A DNA stretch of 64,000 nt, taken from contig NZ_AOPZ01000422.1 in assembly GCF_000414115.1 (NCBI RefSeq), forward strand, positions 1 to 64,000, written 5' to 3'. The translations under genes and the position numbers were made by a program. The notes beneath the pieces were generated by a model, which did not search any database, had not been told where the DNA came from, and worked only from the letters and a program-made list of their open reading frames with translations. The DNA is from Streptomyces aurantiacus JA 4570 (GTDB taxonomy: Bacteria; Actinomycetota; Actinomycetes; Streptomycetales; Streptomycetaceae). Positions 41,016 through 49,670 of this stretch are shown here, in pieces; positions within the stretch are counted from its first letter, which is position 1; every line of letters begins with the position of its first letter.

Positions 41016-41447
41016 CTAATCGAGGTGAGGGTGTGGGCGGTTGGCGCGCACGCGGTAGTTGCTGGTGCGCTCCTGGCGGCCGTTGGCGTCGGCGCCGAGC
41101 GAGCCAGCCGAGAAGCGGTAGATGAGCGTGATTCGGGCGGTGCCGAGGGTGAGCCGGCCGCTGGCGTGCAGGGCGGCGAATACCGCGTCGTCGAGGGCGG
41201 CGACCTCGCGCGGGTCGGGTCCGGCGCGGGTGCGTACCTGCACGGCGAGCACGGTGTCGGTGAGCGCGGCCGACTCGTCGATCGGATACGCGGTGAGCAC
41301 GATGGCGCGGTCGGGCGCCTCGGGCATGACCGTGTCGGTGATGGCGGTCTCGCTTGCGGCGTATACGCCGTCGGGCCGGTATGTGCCGACGCCGTGCTCG
41401 TCGAGCAGTCGGGCCAGGCCCTCGACGACGTCGGGGAGAAAGGTCAC
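41016..41447 (-). CDS. Tail terminator / minor capsid-like protein
   Basis: A 143-aa protein, MTFLPDVVEGLARLLDEHGV at the start and RAIVLTAYPIDESAALTDTV in the middle, typical of small neck proteins that end the tube. It overlaps the gp10-like gene by 4 nt. Confidence 0.75.
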   Translation of the reverse strand: MTFLPDVVEGLARLLDEHGVGTYRPDGVYAASETAITDTVMPEAPDRAIVLTAYPIDESAALTDTVLAVQVRTRAGPDPREVAALDDAVFAALHASGRLTLGTARITLIYRFSAGSLGADANGRQERTSNYRVRANRPHPHLD

Positions 41448-41794
41448 CGCAGGGACCGCCGGACCTGTGCGGCGATGATCTCGGCGACGGTGTCGGCCTC
41501 TTCGACCATGGGGCCTTCGAGGTACTTCGCGGTGCGCCCCGCGTCGTGGCGGTAGGTCATCTCCTCGTGCTGGCGGACCGCGTACGGGGTGTCGTAGGAC
41601 ACGGCGGCGGTGAGGGCGCTCTCGTCGACGGTCGCCGTCCCGGAGCGTTCGAGGGTGGCCTCTTCGATCGGGACGCGGCGGCGTGAGACTTCGAGGGCGT
41701 GTTCGGCAGCGAGCCGCAGACCGCGGGCGGCGCCCTGGCGGGTTGCGGCGAGGGCGGCGTCGCCGTTCCAGCGGAGGCGTGCGCGCTGGGTCAT
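41444..41794 (-). CDS. HK97 gp10-like head-tail joining protein
   Basis: A 116-aa protein with the pattern AAEHALEVSRRRVPIEEATL, SYDTPYAVRQHEEMTYRHD and GRTAKYLEGPMVEE seen in gp10-like neck proteins. ATG 41794 overlaps the upstream stop (ATGA) and a GGAGGTGA site precedes it. Confidence 0.8.
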   Translation of the reverse strand: MTQRARLRWNGDAALAATRQGAARGLRLAAEHALEVSRRRVPIEEATLERSGTATVDESALTAAVSYDTPYAVRQHEEMTYRHDAGRTAKYLEGPMVEEADTVAEIIAAQVRRSLR

Positions 41795-42108
41795 TCGCAC
41801 ATCACCTCCGTACTGGCGGGCACGGGCAGGCCCGGCGCGGTGTGGTGGGCGACGGTGAGCGCGGTGGTGCGGCGGCCGTCGGGCAGCGTGATGCGTGAGC
41901 CGTTCGGGCAGGCCAGATCGGGGGCGGCGATGATCTGCGCGGTGGAGACGGTCTCGGCGCCCGTGCGGTCGCGCACGCGTTTGACGGTTGCGGCGACCAG
42001 GGCGCGGGCGGTGACTGCGGGGCCGTAGCGGGGCCCGTAGGCGGAGGTGCCGAGGTAGGGCTCGACCGTCACCTCGTGGCGGAGCAGCCACCCGGGGACG
42101 CGGTTCAC
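41791..42108 (-). CDS. Head closure / head-tail connector protein
   Basis: A 105-aa protein from GTG 42108, VNRVPGWLLRHEVTVEPYLG then GPRYGPAVTARALVAATVKR, a pattern of head-tail stopper proteins in Streptomyces phages. It overlaps both neighbours by 4 nt within the neck gene block. Confidence 0.7.
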   Translation of the reverse strand: MNRVPGWLLRHEVTVEPYLGTSAYGPRYGPAVTARALVAATVKRVRDRTGAETVSTAQIIAAPDLACPNGSRITLPDGRRTTALTVAHHTAPGLPVPASTEVMCE

Positions 42109-42494
42109 CAGATCACCCCCGGAAGCAGTCCGGCCCGTGTGAGGGCGCGGAGCGCGCGCGGGGCGAGGTGGAGGTCGTCGGGTGTCTGGGGGCCGTCTTT
42201 GCGGCCGGAGAGGGAAACGGGGCCGATGCTCACGGAGTCCCAGCGGCCGGACGCTCCGGTGCCGTCGTCGCCCGTGGCGAGCTGGTACTCGACCTGAGCA
42301 CAGACGGCGTGCCGGAGCGCGGCAACGGTGGGCGGGTCGGTGGGCATGCCCGCGTTGTCGGTGAGGTAGACGGCGGTGCGCAGGGTGTCGTCGACGTCCT
42401 CGGACGCGCGGGCGAGCAGCCGCTCGGCATCGGCCGGGGCCGGTCGGCCGGTCCACGCTGCGAGCTGCTCGGGGGTGGCGTAGACGCGGCCCAA
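42105..42494 (-). CDS. Head-tail adaptor (gp6-like)
   Basis: A 129-aa mostly helical protein (YATPEQLAAWTGRPAPADAE, LLARASEDVDDTLRTAVYLT) at the head-proximal end of the neck block, the usual place of the ring protein that binds the portal. Assignment by pattern and position. Confidence 0.72.
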   Translation of the reverse strand: MGRVYATPEQLAAWTGRPAPADAERLLARASEDVDDTLRTAVYLTDNAGMPTDPPTVAALRHAVCAQVEYQLATGDDGTGASGRWDSVSIGPVSLSGRKDGPQTPDDLHLAPRALRALTRAGLLPGVIW

Positions 42495-42497
42495 CGG

Positions 42498-42641
42498 CTA
42501 CCCCTCTCGTCGCTTGGTGGCTGTCTTGCCCCGGGACGACGAACGCCCCGCGGCCGGTGGCTGCGGGGCGTCCTGGTCGGGCTCGGATGCGGTATCCGGA
42601 TCGCTGCCCGGGGCGGGCTGGTGGTAGCGGCGCAACATCAT
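42498..42641 (-). CDS. 47-aa phage protein after the capsid gene
   Basis: A short, basic, Pro/Ser-rich peptide starting MMLRRYHQPAPGSD and ending GKTATKRREG. AAAGGGGG lies 8 nt before the ATG. It fills the gap between major capsid and adaptor genes. Function unknown. Confidence 0.55.
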   Translation of the reverse strand: MMLRRYHQPAPGSDPDTASEPDQDAPQPPAAGRSSSRGKTATKRREG

Positions 42642-42661
42642 GACGCGCGCCCCCTTTCTGA

Positions 42662-43513
42662 TTAGGTGGCGGCGAGGGTGCCGACGCAGACGCCCTTGTC
42701 GTCCAGGCGCTTGACGGCGTAGTGCACGTTCGTGGTGATCACCGTGGTGCGCTTGAGGATGTCGCGGTCCGTCTCGACGATCGGACGCCGCTTGTACAGG
42801 GCGCCGAGGCTGTTGTTCTTCAGCACCATGAACGTCTTCGCGGCAATGCGGTTGGTGACGAACACCGGCACGCCCGCGATCGCGCCGATCTGCCCGGTGC
42901 GGACGGGGGTCTCGGCGCCGAGCTTTGAGGCATCGATGAATTGCGGGTCGGCGTAAGCCTCGGCCTGCTGGGCGGAGTTGAGGAACACGCCGGCAAACTC
43001 CGACGGTTCCCACTCGTCGCCGAACATCGCGATGGCCGCGACCAGCGTCGGCCAGGAGAACTTGGTCGTGCCCGCGGGGGCGGCGTACTTGTACGGCAGG
43101 CCGCCGCCCTGGGCGGTCTCGTCCGCCTGCGCCTGCACGATCAGGGCGGCGTCGACCTTGCGGGCGGCCAGAATGCCGAACTGTCGCTGGGCCTCGGCGC
43201 GCGGGTCGCCGAGACCGGTCAAGAGGGCCTTGTCGGTGATCTCGACGGCCTTGCCGGCCTCCTTGATGGTGGCCTTGCTGGACTCCTGGCCCATGACCGT
43301 GGTGCCCATGGCGGTGCCCTCGGCGAGGTCATCGAGCTCCCCCAATGCGGTCCACTTGGGGAAGTCGATGGAGTCGCCGGGCTGGCCGACGAGGGTCTCG
43401 TCGGTCAGGACGGCACCGGAGTTGAGGACGCGGACGGCGCCGGTGAACTTGGCCTGAGCCAGGTCGGCCCACACCTCGGGCACGATCAGGTTGGCGGCAA
43501 TGGTGGTGGGCAC
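42662..43513 (-). CDS. Major capsid protein
   Basis: A 283-aa HK97-fold-type capsid subunit. It starts MPTTIAANLIVPEVWADLAQ and contains KEAGKAVEITDKALLTGLGD, the A-domain segment GDEWEPSEFAGVFLNSAQQA, and a C-terminal RRPIVETDRDILKRTTVITT followed by NVHYAVKRLDD. These features are shared by actinophage N4-gp56-type capsid proteins. The scaffold gene lies directly upstream. Confidence 0.9.
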   Translation of the reverse strand: MPTTIAANLIVPEVWADLAQAKFTGAVRVLNSGAVLTDETLVGQPGDSIDFPKWTALGELDDLAEGTAMGTTVMGQESSKATIKEAGKAVEITDKALLTGLGDPRAEAQRQFGILAARKVDAALIVQAQADETAQGGGLPYKYAAPAGTTKFSWPTLVAAIAMFGDEWEPSEFAGVFLNSAQQAEAYADPQFIDASKLGAETPVRTGQIGAIAGVPVFVTNRIAAKTFMVLKNNSLGALYKRRPIVETDRDILKRTTVITTNVHYAVKRLDDKGVCVGTLAAT

Positions 43514-43529
43514 TGAGGGGCTCTCCTAG

Positions 43530-44237
43530 CTACGGGGTACCGGCAAGGCGCCGGTAGGTGTCGGGGTCGGACTGGAACAGCGCGGCGCGCGCGGCGTAGT
43601 CCATGGCGGCGAACTGCGCCGGGGTGACGCCCCCGGACGGGGGGCCGGTGAACTCGGCGCCGCCGCGGGGCGCGCCGGTGTGCTGGGCCTCGGCGGCAAG
43701 GCGCGGGTTCGCCGTCACGGCGGCCTTGATGGCGGCGGTGACGGCGTCGGTGTCGGCGGGGTCGAGGGTGGCGGCCGCCGTCGCGAACGCGCGGGAGTCG
43801 AGCAGTGCGTCGGGGTTGGCGCCGGCGCTCGGCGCGGTGCGGTGGACGGCGAGCTCGACGGCGGTCGCGCGGGCCTGCTCCTGCGCGGTGGTGAGTTGCT
43901 GGGTGAGCTGCTCGGGCGTGGCCTGCTCGTCGTCCTTGATCAGGCCGAGGGCCTTGCCGATGTCCTGGGTGAGCTGCTGCACCGCGTCGTCGGCGGCCTT
44001 CTGCTTGGCCGTGACCCTGCTCTTGCCGGCTTCGGCGCGCGCGGCGGCGAGCTCAGATTCGAGACGGGCGATGGTGGCCGCGCTGTCGTTGTGCCCCTGT
44101 TCGGCCGGTGCCGGGGGCGTGGCCGGATCGGGCGCCGATGTCGGCGGTGTGGCGGGCGTCGGATCCGGCCCGCTGGGGGCGGCGGGAGCTCCCTGCGGGG
44201 CGCCGGCGGGGGTGCTGCTCGTCGAGGTGTCGCTCAT
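43530..44237 (-). CDS. Capsid scaffolding protein
   Basis: A 235-aa protein: a Pro/Ala-rich disordered N-terminus, a central coiled coil (ATIARLESELAAARAEAGKS, PEQLTQQLTTAQEQARATAV) and a small C-terminal domain (QFAAMDYAARAALFQSDPDT). It lies just upstream of the capsid gene. It should be removed before DNA packaging. ATG 44237. Confidence 0.85.
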   Translation of the reverse strand: MSDTSTSSTPAGAPQGAPAAPSGPDPTPATPPTSAPDPATPPAPAEQGHNDSAATIARLESELAAARAEAGKSRVTAKQKAADDAVQQLTQDIGKALGLIKDDEQATPEQLTQQLTTAQEQARATAVELAVHRTAPSAGANPDALLDSRAFATAAATLDPADTDAVTAAIKAAVTANPRLAAEAQHTGAPRGGAEFTGPPSGGVTPAQFAAMDYAARAALFQSDPDTYRRLAGTP

Positions 44238-44296
44238 GCGGGTGCACTCCTGGTGCGAGTGGGCGCCCGCTCCTCGCGGGCGCGTGCGGGTATGCA

Positions 44297-44319
44297 AAAG
44301 GGCCCGCCAGCGGCGGGCC
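44297..44319 (-). terminator. Intrinsic terminator after a cargo gene in the late operon
   Basis: Perfect stem agggcccgcc (44297-44306) and ggcgggccct (44310-44319), 3-nt loop, followed on the minus strand by TTTGCATACC. It ends the transcript of the membrane protein gene at 44338. Confidence 0.85.
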
Positions 44320-44337
44320 CTACATGGAGATCGGAAA

Positions 44338-44982
44338 CTAGCTTGGCTGCTCCCATACGGTTACGGCGAACTGCACAGGGCCAGCTGTCGGAGCGGCCAC
44401 GGTGCGCAGATAAGCAGTTCGGCCTTCTTTGCTCTGGATGCACAACCGGGCGCCCCGGGCCAATGGGGTGTTGTAGATGCCGTTCTTTTCGATCTTCTCG
44501 TTGCACTCCCGCTCACTGGGAGCCGGACCAGACCCGGGAAGCAGTGCCATGGTCAGGGAGCTGTCTTCGGTGCCGATGTCCGGCCCGTCAGTGTTAGCGC
44601 CGATGAAAATGTCTGAACCCTCGTTAGACGGGCCGACTAGAGGCGGCTTGGAATCGAGGTCGATGTCTCCGCCACCGCTGTCTAACGCGATGCGGATGCC
44701 TCCTGTGTACCTGACCTTCGGAGCGGCTCCCTCATCCTCGTTGCTGACCGTTGCAGAAGGCGTTGCCTGCTTGCCTGGGGCACTCCCGCCGGACGGTTCC
44801 GAGTCCGCAGAGGACGACCCCCGGCTGACCAGTACAGTCACGATGATTCCCACCACGGGAATCACGATCCCGATAAACCACCATGCCCACCGGGGCTGGT
44901 GCGGCGGGGGCGGAGAAGGAAGCGGGGGCGCAGGCGGCGCGGGAGGAGTGCGCGACGCGGAGCTACCAGGGTCCATGGTCAT
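44338..44982 (-). CDS. Membrane-anchored extracytoplasmic protein, unknown
   Basis: A 214-aa protein: a Pro-rich cytoplasmic N-terminus, one membrane helix (WAWWFIGIVIPVVGIIVTVL), then an extracytoplasmic domain of about 150 aa with two cysteines (SERECNEKIEKNG and ARLCIQSKEGRTAYLRT). It lies between scaffold and minor capsid genes, has its own terminator and lower GC, and no structural role is evident. It looks like lysogen-expressed cargo, perhaps surface-acting. Confidence 0.65.
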   Translation of the reverse strand: MTMDPGSSASRTPPAPPAPPLPSPPPPHQPRWAWWFIGIVIPVVGIIVTVLVSRGSSSADSEPSGGSAPGKQATPSATVSNEDEGAAPKVRYTGGIRIALDSGGGDIDLDSKPPLVGPSNEGSDIFIGANTDGPDIGTEDSSLTMALLPGSGPAPSERECNEKIEKNGIYNTPLARGARLCIQSKEGRTAYLRTVAAPTAGPVQFAVTVWEQPS

Positions 44983-45037
44983 GACCACTTAACTTACGGT
45001 TTCCCGGCCTCTTGTGGCTTGTGCTTGTCGGATTCGT

Positions 45038-45226
45038 TCACGCCCTCGGGCGTGGGATCTGAGAGCTCGTAGCTACCGATGACCGGCGGCCCGCGGTGTA
45101 TCCGCGCACCCACGCGGGGCGGCGCAAGTCGCTGGCCGGGTAGGGACAAGCGGTCACGGGCTGCCGGTCGCGTCCGGCCTGCTGGCCTTCGTTGATCGCG
45201 TGTACGAGCTGCTGCCGCGGTCCCAT
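45038..45226 (-). CDS. Rmf/CrpP-like small protein
   Basis: A 62-aa protein: QQLVHAINEGQQAGRDRQPV then TACPYPASDLRRPAWVRGYT-AGR. The pattern G-x2-AGR...PVTACPYP...AWVRGY is the one I associate with actinophage relatives of ribosome modulation factor/CrpP. It lies between the minor capsid protein and the cargo gene. Confidence 0.6.
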   Translation of the reverse strand: MGPRQQLVHAINEGQQAGRDRQPVTACPYPASDLRRPAWVRGYTAGRRSSVATSSQIPRPRA

Positions 45227-45244
45227 AGAGCGGGTGCCTCCTGC

Positions 45245-47476
45245 TCAAAATCGGTTCTGTTGATCGCCGAGGCTTCGCCGTGCACGGTCGCCCTCAGCGG
45301 TACGTACCCCGGTGAGCTTCTCAGTGTATTCGGCCAAGGTGAGCCGCGGCTCGACCTCGGACCAATACCGTCTGAGCTCTTCCGAGGCCCGCGCAAACGC
45401 GACGTGCGCCGGCCCCGAGAACAACGACTCAGGGTCGATCCCCTGCGCCTGGGCGCGTCGATTGAGCAGGTACCCGCGACACCAGTCCTCGGCAGCAAGC
45501 CACTGCCGATAGCAGTGCTCCCGGTACAACTCCCGTATCTCCGCCCGGGTGTATGCCGCCTGCGCCGATTGCTGTGCTTCTTCCCGCTCGGCGATCCAAC
45601 GCTCGGTGGCGGTCATGCCCACGTACGGGTCGTCGGGCGGGTCAGAGAAGACCACGGCCCACGCGGCGGCGCCGGGCGCCGGCGCGAGGGCCTCGTCGAT
45701 CGCACGGGCGTCGGCGAGCTGTGCCTCGGGCCCGGTCGCGTTGCTCGGCTCGGGCAGCTCCGCAGGATACCGGCGGTCGAGCTCGGCGGCGATGCGCTCG
45801 GCCTCGTGCGGCTGCGTGTAGCGAAGCGCCCACCCGAGGACCTCGTCGCCGACGCCGGACAGATCAGCGGCCAGGTGCCCGCCGGGGAACAGGTCGGCGA
45901 GCAGGCGGCGCCGGTGGGCCTCGGTGGCGATGGCCAAGCGCTCGGCCTCGTCGTCGACGTTGCGGGCACGGTCGGCGAGCTGCGCCTCGGACAGGCCGAC
46001 CAGGTCCGCGCGGGCCTCGGGAAGGCGGGCGGCGACGTCGCGCCGGTCCATCTCCGCCATGACCCGTAGCGTGTCGCCGTCGTCGAGGTGTCCGAAGACG
46101 GTGGCGAGCTCGTGGTCGCTGAACGCGAGCAGGTCGCCGGCGAGCCTGCCGCCGAGGCGGATGCGGGCGAGCAGGTCGTCGAGGTCGCGCCGGTCGGCCT
46201 CGGCCTCCACCCGTGCGCGGGCCCGGTCGTCGAGCAGGCGGGAGCCTTCGGCGGCGGCGAGCTGCTCGTCGCTCATCTCCCGCGGCGTCCGCTCGTCGCC
46301 TGACCAGAGGCGGGCGGCGTCCACCTGCTCGGGCGTGGCCTCGCGGCGCGGCTCCGGCAAGTTCGATGCGCCGGGCTGCTCGCGGTGGCGCAGACGGCGA
46401 AGGTCGGGGTGCGCGGCGAGGTGGTCGCGCATGGCGCCCTGCCACTGGCGGACCTTGAGGCGGGCCGCGCGCTGCGCCTCGGGCGTGATCGCGGCGGCCT
46501 CGCGCCGCTTGTACTGCCGGATGCGGCGCTCGATGGCGCGCTGTCGCTGCCCGGCTTCGTACCCGGCGGGGTCGCTCTCGGCGGCCTCAGTGCGGGTGAG
46601 GCCCGGGGTGTAGGCGCTGACGCTGTGGCGGCAGTTGGGATGCTGAAATCCGGCGAGGCGGGCCTCGTCGAGCGTCCCGGCCACGCGCACGGGGATCATG
46701 CGGCCGTCGTTGAGGGCGTGCTCGACCTCGACCGTGCGCTCACCGGTCGGCCCCTCGATGGCCAACACGCGGCCTTCCCAGGGTCGGCACAGGGGGCACT
46801 CGCGCGGCGCGTCGGACACGACGACCAACTCGACACCGGCGTCGGACAGGGTCCGCATGTGCGCCTCGGTCGCCGCGCGGCCGACGCTCGTGCGGACAGC
46901 CATCTCGGCATAGGAGGTGAGTTGCCACCGGCGGCCGGCTCGGTCGGTGAACGCGCGGATGCCCGCGTCGGCGAACCTGCGCATGGCGTCCTGGGTGGCC
47001 CGGCGGCGGGTGCCGATGCCGAGCAGGGGCGTGGCGGTGACCTCGGCGACGATGGCGCGGAAGGTGTCGACGACGGCCCGCAGAATCGAGCGGTGTGTCG
47101 AGGTGACGCGGTCGATGGTCTCGGCGGCGAGCCGGTCCACAGCCTGTGCATTCGGCGTGACGTCGTCGACCAGGGCGCGCGCCTCGTCGGACAGGGCGCC
47201 GAGCTCGGCGACTGCGGCGCGGTGCCCGACGTTGTACGCCTCGGCGACCACGTCGAACACACCGAGCTGCATGGCCTTGCCCAACTCATCGACTACACCC
47301 TGAGAGGCGCGGCGCAGTGACTGGACGGCGGCGAGCTTTCGCTCGACCCACCCCGGAGCATCGAGGCCGTCGGCCAACTGGCGCGCAATGATGCCCAGTA
47401 GCCGTAGCTCTGCCTGCTCGTACAGGGCGCGGGCGCGTTCGGCGAGGGGTTCGACCATGCCGGGGTGAATCGGCAC
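45245..47476 (-). CDS. Phage minor capsid protein (MuF-like / min_cap2)
   Basis: A 743-aa protein next to the portal gene. The N-terminal third is a helical capsid-interior domain. Residues about 200-310 have the MuF-like core: MAVRTSVGRAATEAHMRTLS, DAPRECPLCRPWEGRVLAIE, and GFQHPNCRHSVSAYTPG with Cys/His residues. The long C-terminal half is helical repeats of the form LSEAQLADRARNVDDEAERL. Such tails are often packaged with DNA. GTG 47476 has AGGGGGTGA before it. Confidence 0.85.
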   Translation of the reverse strand: MPIHPGMVEPLAERARALYEQAELRLLGIIARQLADGLDAPGWVERKLAAVQSLRRASQGVVDELGKAMQLGVFDVVAEAYNVGHRAAVAELGALSDEARALVDDVTPNAQAVDRLAAETIDRVTSTHRSILRAVVDTFRAIVAEVTATPLLGIGTRRRATQDAMRRFADAGIRAFTDRAGRRWQLTSYAEMAVRTSVGRAATEAHMRTLSDAGVELVVVSDAPRECPLCRPWEGRVLAIEGPTGERTVEVEHALNDGRMIPVRVAGTLDEARLAGFQHPNCRHSVSAYTPGLTRTEAAESDPAGYEAGQRQRAIERRIRQYKRREAAAITPEAQRAARLKVRQWQGAMRDHLAAHPDLRRLRHREQPGASNLPEPRREATPEQVDAARLWSGDERTPREMSDEQLAAAEGSRLLDDRARARVEAEADRRDLDDLLARIRLGGRLAGDLLAFSDHELATVFGHLDDGDTLRVMAEMDRRDVAARLPEARADLVGLSEAQLADRARNVDDEAERLAIATEAHRRRLLADLFPGGHLAADLSGVGDEVLGWALRYTQPHEAERIAAELDRRYPAELPEPSNATGPEAQLADARAIDEALAPAPGAAAWAVVFSDPPDDPYVGMTATERWIAEREEAQQSAQAAYTRAEIRELYREHCYRQWLAAEDWCRGYLLNRRAQAQGIDPESLFSGPAHVAFARASEELRRYWSEVEPRLTLAEYTEKLTGVRTAEGDRARRSLGDQQNRF

Positions 47477-47501
47477 CCGCTCACCCCCTGATGATGCTGG
47501 T

Positions 47502-47831
47502 TCAGGCGCCGCCACGTCCGGTTGCGGCTCCACCGAGTAGCCCAAATATGCTGCCAACACCTGAGCTAGCCGCCGTTTTGAGGGTGTCTGCGGCGTTCTT
47601 TGTTGTCTCGCTCTCGGAGCCGAAAATAATCAAGCCGTAGTAGCCCAACCAGAATGCCGCGGTAAAGGCTACGACGACGATGAAGATCATTTTGAAGTGG
47701 GCGTCGATGGCAATGAGTGCCCCGGCGGTTGGGTCGCCGTTCGGTCCTGGTTGTGGAAGCTGTTCACCGGTAGGCGCAGAGCTACCAGTTGTTTCATCTG
47801 GCTGGGGCTGAGGGCCCGACGGCGAGGTCAT
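47502..47831 (-). CDS. Small membrane protein, cargo-like
   Basis: A 109-aa protein: a Pro/Gly-rich N-terminus, one or two membrane helices (HFKMIFIVVVAFTAAFWLGY and YGLIIFG) and a small-residue C-terminus. It follows another small membrane gene by a 4-nt overlap and interrupts the portal-minor capsid gene order. Less GC-rich than its neighbours. Confidence 0.6.
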   Translation of the reverse strand: MTSPSGPQPQPDETTGSSAPTGEQLPQPGPNGDPTAGALIAIDAHFKMIFIVVVAFTAAFWLGYYGLIIFGSESETTKNAADTLKTAASSGVGSIFGLLGGAATGRGGA

Positions 47832-48121
47832 TCTGGTTCCCCGCCCTGGCCGCGTGCTGAACCACCCGGCTTTGGGGGTAATGGGTCATGGGCGCCGTCT
47901 CTGTGACTTTCCTTGCCCGATTGGTGAATGCGAACTGTGCCGGAAACTTCGCCGAATTTTATGCCGGTCGACGAGTCACCTAGCGCAACATTGGCCTGAG
48001 ACCTGCTGCGCGGGCTTTCTAGTGATTCGCGTGCGATCCAACGGACCACCGAACGGCGCCCTGTGAGTAGCAAGATCGCCATTCCAGGTACGGTGCTGAT
48101 GATCCACTGCCACCACTCCAT
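47828..48121 (-). CDS. Small membrane-anchored protein, cargo-like
   Basis: A 97-aa protein: MEWWQWIISTVPGMAILLLT at the N-terminus gives one membrane anchor, followed by a basic then polar tail (NVALGDSSTGIKFGEVSGTV). It is coupled to the next membrane gene by 4 nt. The pair is inserted between portal and minor capsid genes, with no structural counterpart I know. Confidence 0.55.
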   Translation of the reverse strand: MEWWQWIISTVPGMAILLLTGRRSVVRWIARESLESPRSRSQANVALGDSSTGIKFGEVSGTVRIHQSGKESHRDGAHDPLPPKPGGSARGQGGEPE

Positions 48122-48191
48122 GGAGCCCCCCAGTGACGAGCGTCATTCACGATGATGGCGCAGGGTGGCGCAAAGTACAGCCGAACGCACG

Positions 48192-49670
48192 CTAGATGTG
48201 CGGGAAAGTTCCGACGGGGTCGGGCACGGCTGCTCCGGTTTCGGCGAGGATTGCGGAGACCTCGGCTTTGACTGCGGTGTCGTCCCAGTCGGGGTGCAGG
48301 ATCTTGACCTTCGTGCCCGTGGAGACGGCGCCTGCGCGGCTGAGTAGGTCGAGTGTGGTCGCGCGGGCCTGCTCGGACTCGGTGACTCCGTCGCCGAACT
48401 CCACGTGTGGACGCTCGGGTGTGATGCGGCGGCCGAACTGGACGGCATCAAGCTGCAATTGCACGTGCGTCATGTCGGCGATGCCGTGACGCCAGTACCC
48501 GGCCTTCTTGCGCGTGGTGACCATGCTCCGTTGGTCGCGACTGTCGACCTCGGTCGCGGTCACGGCCTGGCCCTCGCCGTCGAGGCCGAACGACTGCGGC
48601 GAGTACCCCGCGGCCTGGGCTGCCTGCCGGGTCAGGGACTCGGCCGTGACGCGGTGTTCCTCGACCCGGATCGCGAACTGGGCCAGGGTGATGCTCGCGC
48701 CGTCGTTGGGCGGCATCTTCAGGGCCTGCCAGACCTCGCGGTCGTCGTCGAACGAGGCGCCGTTGCCGGGGCCTTCGTCGCGCATGTACCCGTCCGGGAT
48801 GATCAGGCGGGCGCGGGCGAGGCGGATGTCGCGCATCCACGAGGTCCATGTCTCGTCGAGCGCGTCGAACAGGTCGTAGATCGGGGCGGCGTAGTCGCTG
48901 CGGCCGATGTCGAAGCCGCGGTGCAGCCGGTTGGGCAGCATGTTCGGCACGTACGCGGCGGTGAGGTCGCGGATGCCGGTGGCGATGCTGACGCCGTCCT
49001 GGCCGAGGGAGTCGGCCAGGCTCGCGGTTTCGTAGTGCTCGGTGAGGGGGACGGCGCGGCCGAGGTTGTCGGCGGTGCCCTCGTACAGGGCGTGCAGGAT
49101 GAGGCCCGGCTCGTGCCGCTCGATGTGGCGCCACACGGTCGCGTCGGTGCTGCCGGGAAGCTCCCGCCAGAAGCTCACGGCCCGCAGCATGCCCCACCGG
49201 AACTCGGGCAACGCTGCGTCGGGCTGCATGACGGTCATGAGCGGGCGGTCGGCGAGTTCGCGGTCCCAGGTGACGCGCAGGAACACCCCGGACAGGGCGG
49301 CGGCCTGCTCGGCGGCACCGAGCAACGTCTGTTGGGCGCGGCCCTCGTCGAGCAGCTCGTCGAGGCGGGCCTGAGTCGCCGTGTCGCCGACGGTGATCGT
49401 CGGCATGTCCGCGAACAGCAGGTCGGCGGAGGTGCTCGCGATGTCGCCGGCGAGTGGGACGTGCAAGCGGTGGTCCCTGCGGCCGACGCGGTGCTCGGCC
49501 GACTTCCTGCCCCACAGACGGCGCCGCTCGGCGGGCCGCTGGTGGTGGGTGTAGACGCGGGCCAGGCGGCGGGCGTCGCCGGTGTACCACGCGTCGTTGA
49601 TGCGCATTTCCGCGAGCTGGGCGGCGAACTCAGGGGGTGGCCACGGGGTGCCAGAGTCAGGCAGCGGCAC
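48192..49670 (-). CDS. Phage portal protein
   Basis: A 492-aa portal (SPP1-like) through which DNA enters the head. Typical segments: DAWYTGDARRLARVYTHHQR, HVPLAGDIASTSADLLFADM, PNDGASITLAQFAIRVEEHR and AAGYSPQSFGLDGEGQAVTA followed by TEVDSRDQRSMVTTRKK. GTG 49670 has GGGG 6 nt before it; ATG 49706 is an alternative. It overlaps the HNH gene by 14 nt. Confidence 0.9.
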   Translation of the reverse strand: MPLPDSGTPWPPPEFAAQLAEMRINDAWYTGDARRLARVYTHHQRPAERRRLWGRKSAEHRVGRRDHRLHVPLAGDIASTSADLLFADMPTITVGDTATQARLDELLDEGRAQQTLLGAAEQAAALSGVFLRVTWDRELADRPLMTVMQPDAALPEFRWGMLRAVSFWRELPGSTDATVWRHIERHEPGLILHALYEGTADNLGRAVPLTEHYETASLADSLGQDGVSIATGIRDLTAAYVPNMLPNRLHRGFDIGRSDYAAPIYDLFDALDETWTSWMRDIRLARARLIIPDGYMRDEGPGNGASFDDDREVWQALKMPPNDGASITLAQFAIRVEEHRVTAESLTRQAAQAAGYSPQSFGLDGEGQAVTATEVDSRDQRSMVTTRKKAGYWRHGIADMTHVQLQLDAVQFGRRITPERPHVEFGDGVTESEQARATTLDLLSRAGAVSTGTKVKILHPDWDDTAVKAEVSAILAETGAAVPDPVGTFPHI

